From JACDBZ01 sp036262075 (GTDB taxonomy: Bacteria > Chloroflexota > Limnocylindria > QHBO01), in NCBI GenBank assembly GCA_036262075.1, contig DATAJO010000031.1, forward strand, positions 9,417 through 73,416: a stretch of DNA of 64,000 nucleotides, read 5' to 3'. Positions 62,494-64,000 of this stretch are shown piece after piece. The position numbers were made by a program, and so were the translations under genes. Under the pieces are notes generated by a model that was given only the letters and a program-made list of their open reading frames with translations, made no database searches and was not told the origin of the DNA. Each line of letters opens with the position of its first letter. Positions within the stretch are counted from its first letter, which is position 1.

Positions 62494-62895
62494 GCGCGAC
62501 CGCGGATCCGCGCGACATCGGGCCGATCGGTGACCCGACGCACCATCCGCGGTGGATAACCCCGCCGATCTCGTGGATATCTCGGTCCGGCTGTGGACAA
62601 TGGTCACACCGCTCCGTTGCCATCGGTACCCTCTGTCCACCGATCCGGGCGATCCATCCGCCGCCTCTCCCCGGCGACCGGCCGTCGAGTCCACCGCCGG
62701 AGCCGGGTTGTCCGCAGGGGGTCGCACGCTCGGGCCGAGCGTGGCGGTGCCAGGTCGTCCACACCGTCCACACGCCTACGAAGGGACGACGACTGATGAG
62801 TATTCTTCTCTTTGGACCGATAGAGCGTCAGACACGCGCCCAGGCAAGCGCACAACGCTCGGATGGCCTGGACGCGGATTTAGGGTGAGGTCGGC
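62494..62895. other. Probable oriC with DnaA-box cluster
   Basis: 402 bp between dnaA and dnaN. DnaA-box-like 9-mers: GGTGGATAA (62551), CGTGGATAT (62572), TGTGGACAA (62592), CTGTCCACC (62633), TTGTCCGCA (62708), TCGTCCACA (62755) and CCGTCCACA (62764), each one to three mismatches from TTATCCACA or TTGTCCACA. The relatively AT-rich piece at about 62793-62820 is a candidate unwinding element. Confidence 0.85.
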
Positions 62896-64000
62896 ATGAA
62901 CGTCTCGGTGATGCAGGAGAACCTGGCGCGCGGCCTTCAGACCGTGAGCCGCGCGGTGAGCAGCCGGGCGACCCTGCCCGTGCTCGCCAACGTGCTGCTC
63001 AAGACGGAGAGCTCGGGGCTCAAGCTGACCGCCACCAACCTCGAGATCGGCATCAACTGCTGGGTGCCCGGCAAGGTCGACGAGGAGGGCGAGATCACCG
63101 TCCCGGCCCGCCTGCTCACCGATCTCGTCGCCTCGCTGCCGAACCAGCGCATCGACCTCGTCCTGTCGCCGAAGGATCGGACCCTGAAGCTGACCTGTGG
63201 CTCGAACCGCTCGAGCATCAAGGGCATCGAGGCCGACGAGTTCCCGGTCGTGGCCGCCATCGGCGAGTCGCCGGCCACGAGCGTCGACGCCCGTGTGCTC
63301 CGCGAGGCCCTCGGCGAGGTCGTGTTCGCCGCGGCGACCGACGAGAGCCGCCCGATCCTCACCGGCGTGCTGACCAAGATGAGCGGCGACACGATGACGC
63401 TTGCCGCGGCCGACAACTACCGCATCGCCGTGCGCCACCTGAAGCTCGACCGCCCGGTGAGCCCGGACGTCACGATCGTCGTGCCCGGCCGCTCGTACGC
63501 CGAGCTCATGCGCGTCCTGCCCGACGCCGAGGCGCCGATCGAGATCACCGTCACGCCGAACAAGAGCCAGGTCCTGTTCCACGTCGAGGGCATCGACCTC
63601 GTCAGCCGGCTCATCGAGGGCCAGTTCCCGAACTACGAGCCGGTCATCCCGACCTCGCACACCTCGCGCGCCGTCGTCGACCGCGAGGCGTTCCTGGCCG
63701 GAACGCGGCGGGCGAGCATCTTCGCCCGCGACAGCGCGAACATCGTGAAGATCGAGCTCGGCGGCGAGGACTCGGAGGCGGGTGGCGTGTCGATCACCGC
63801 GCACGCCGCCGACGTCGGCGAGAACGCCGACACGGTCGAGGCCACGGTCGAGGGCTCGCCGACCTCGATCGCGTTCAACGCCCGCTACCTCATCGACGTC
63901 CTGGGCAACCTCAACGCCGACGAGGTCGCCCTCGAGCTTTCCGGCCCGCTCGCGCCGGGCGTCATCCGCGGCATCGGCAAGGACGACTACGTCCACGTCA
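62896..64000 (+). CDS. dnaN: DNA polymerase III sliding clamp (beta), 3' truncated by window
   Basis: 368 residues visible with no stop. MNVSVMQENLARGLQTVSRA, LPVLANVLLKTESSGLKLTA, RLIEGQFPNYEPVIP and AFNARYLIDVLGNLNADEV are clamp signatures. Just under 10 residues should be missing. ATG 62896 with GAGGT upstream. Follows oriC in the standard dnaA-oriC-dnaN order. Confidence 0.96.
   Translation, partial: MNVSVMQENLARGLQTVSRAVSSRATLPVLANVLLKTESSGLKLTATNLEIGINCWVPGKVDEEGEITVPARLLTDLVASLPNQRIDLVLSPKDRTLKLTCGSNRSSIKGIEADEFPVVAAIGESPATSVDARVLREALGEVVFAAATDESRPILTGVLTKMSGDTMTLAAADNYRIAVRHLKLDRPVSPDVTIVVPGRSYAELMRVLPDAEAPIEITVTPNKSQVLFHVEGIDLVSRLIEGQFPNYEPVIPTSHTSRAVVDREAFLAGTRRASIFARDSANIVKIELGGEDSEAGGVSITAHAADVGENADTVEATVEGSPTSIAFNARYLIDVLGNLNADEVALELSGPLAPGVIRGIGKDDYVHV

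Overview
The window is a high-GC (about 70%) bacterial chromosome segment that includes the replication origin region. Gene order and protein style suggest a rod-shaped member of Chloroflexota, possibly a Limnocylindria or Ellin6529-like lineage; this is inference, since no rRNA is present. No transposases, phage genes, CRISPR arrays or tRNAs were recognised. The content is core genome with a few accessory genes.

Layout. 1-4.2 kb: a Tad-type pilin/secretion-associated cluster (a truncated TadG-like tail, TadE with a PKD domain, TadE, TadG-like) with a convergent comF. 4.2-6.6 kb: hpf, a small tail-anchored protein, nfo and a GNAT acetyltransferase. 6.6-7.3 kb: a non-coding stretch with two copies of a structured repeat. 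7.3-13.8 kb: an XRE regulator, LPG-synthase-like flippase, PHP phosphoesterase, mreB, nei, murA and two small unknown proteins. 14.2-21.3 kb: a complete F-type ATP synthase operon on the minus strand. 21.4-30.5 kb: a long minus-strand series: rplU-rpmA-rpmE, a DUF1385 membrane protein, prfA-prmC-tsaC-rpiB, the two subunits of an aconitase-X enzyme, and glyA.

30.6-43.8 kb: an AI-2E family permease, the elongasome genes mreD-mrdA-rodA, then divergently parA-parB-gyrB, a DUF4287-like protein, a thioesterase, gyrA and prs. The mreD/parA intergenic region holds a parS-like site and a perfect DnaA box. 44-53.6 kb: secA, an SRPBCC protein, a Cys-rich small protein, prfB with a programmed frameshift, ftsEX, an S41 protease, a tiny leader ORF and smpB. 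53.6-57.3 kb: a flavoprotein monooxygenase with a divergent HxlR regulator, tmRNA (ssrA), and a membrane protein closed by a strong terminator. 57.3-64 kb: jag-yidC-yidD-rnpA-rpmH on the minus strand, 0.9 kb with two more copies of the structured repeat, then dnaA, oriC with a DnaA-box cluster, and dnaN cut by the window end.

Functional themes are chromosome replication and partition (dnaA, dnaN, oriC, gyrAB, parABS), envelope growth and protein export (mreB, mreD, mrdA, rodA, murA, ftsEX, secA, yidC), energy (atp) and translation termination or rescue (prfA, prfB, prmC, ssrA, smpB, hpf). The most unusual signals are: an octamer GCATCGGC/GCCGATGC roughly ten times more common than base composition predicts; a four-copy structured intergenic repeat family; a MurA with Asp in place of the catalytic Cys; a GyrA with Leu at the quinolone-determining Ser position; an aconitase-X pair whose large subunit seems to start at CTG; and a short strongly translated leader ORF before smpB.
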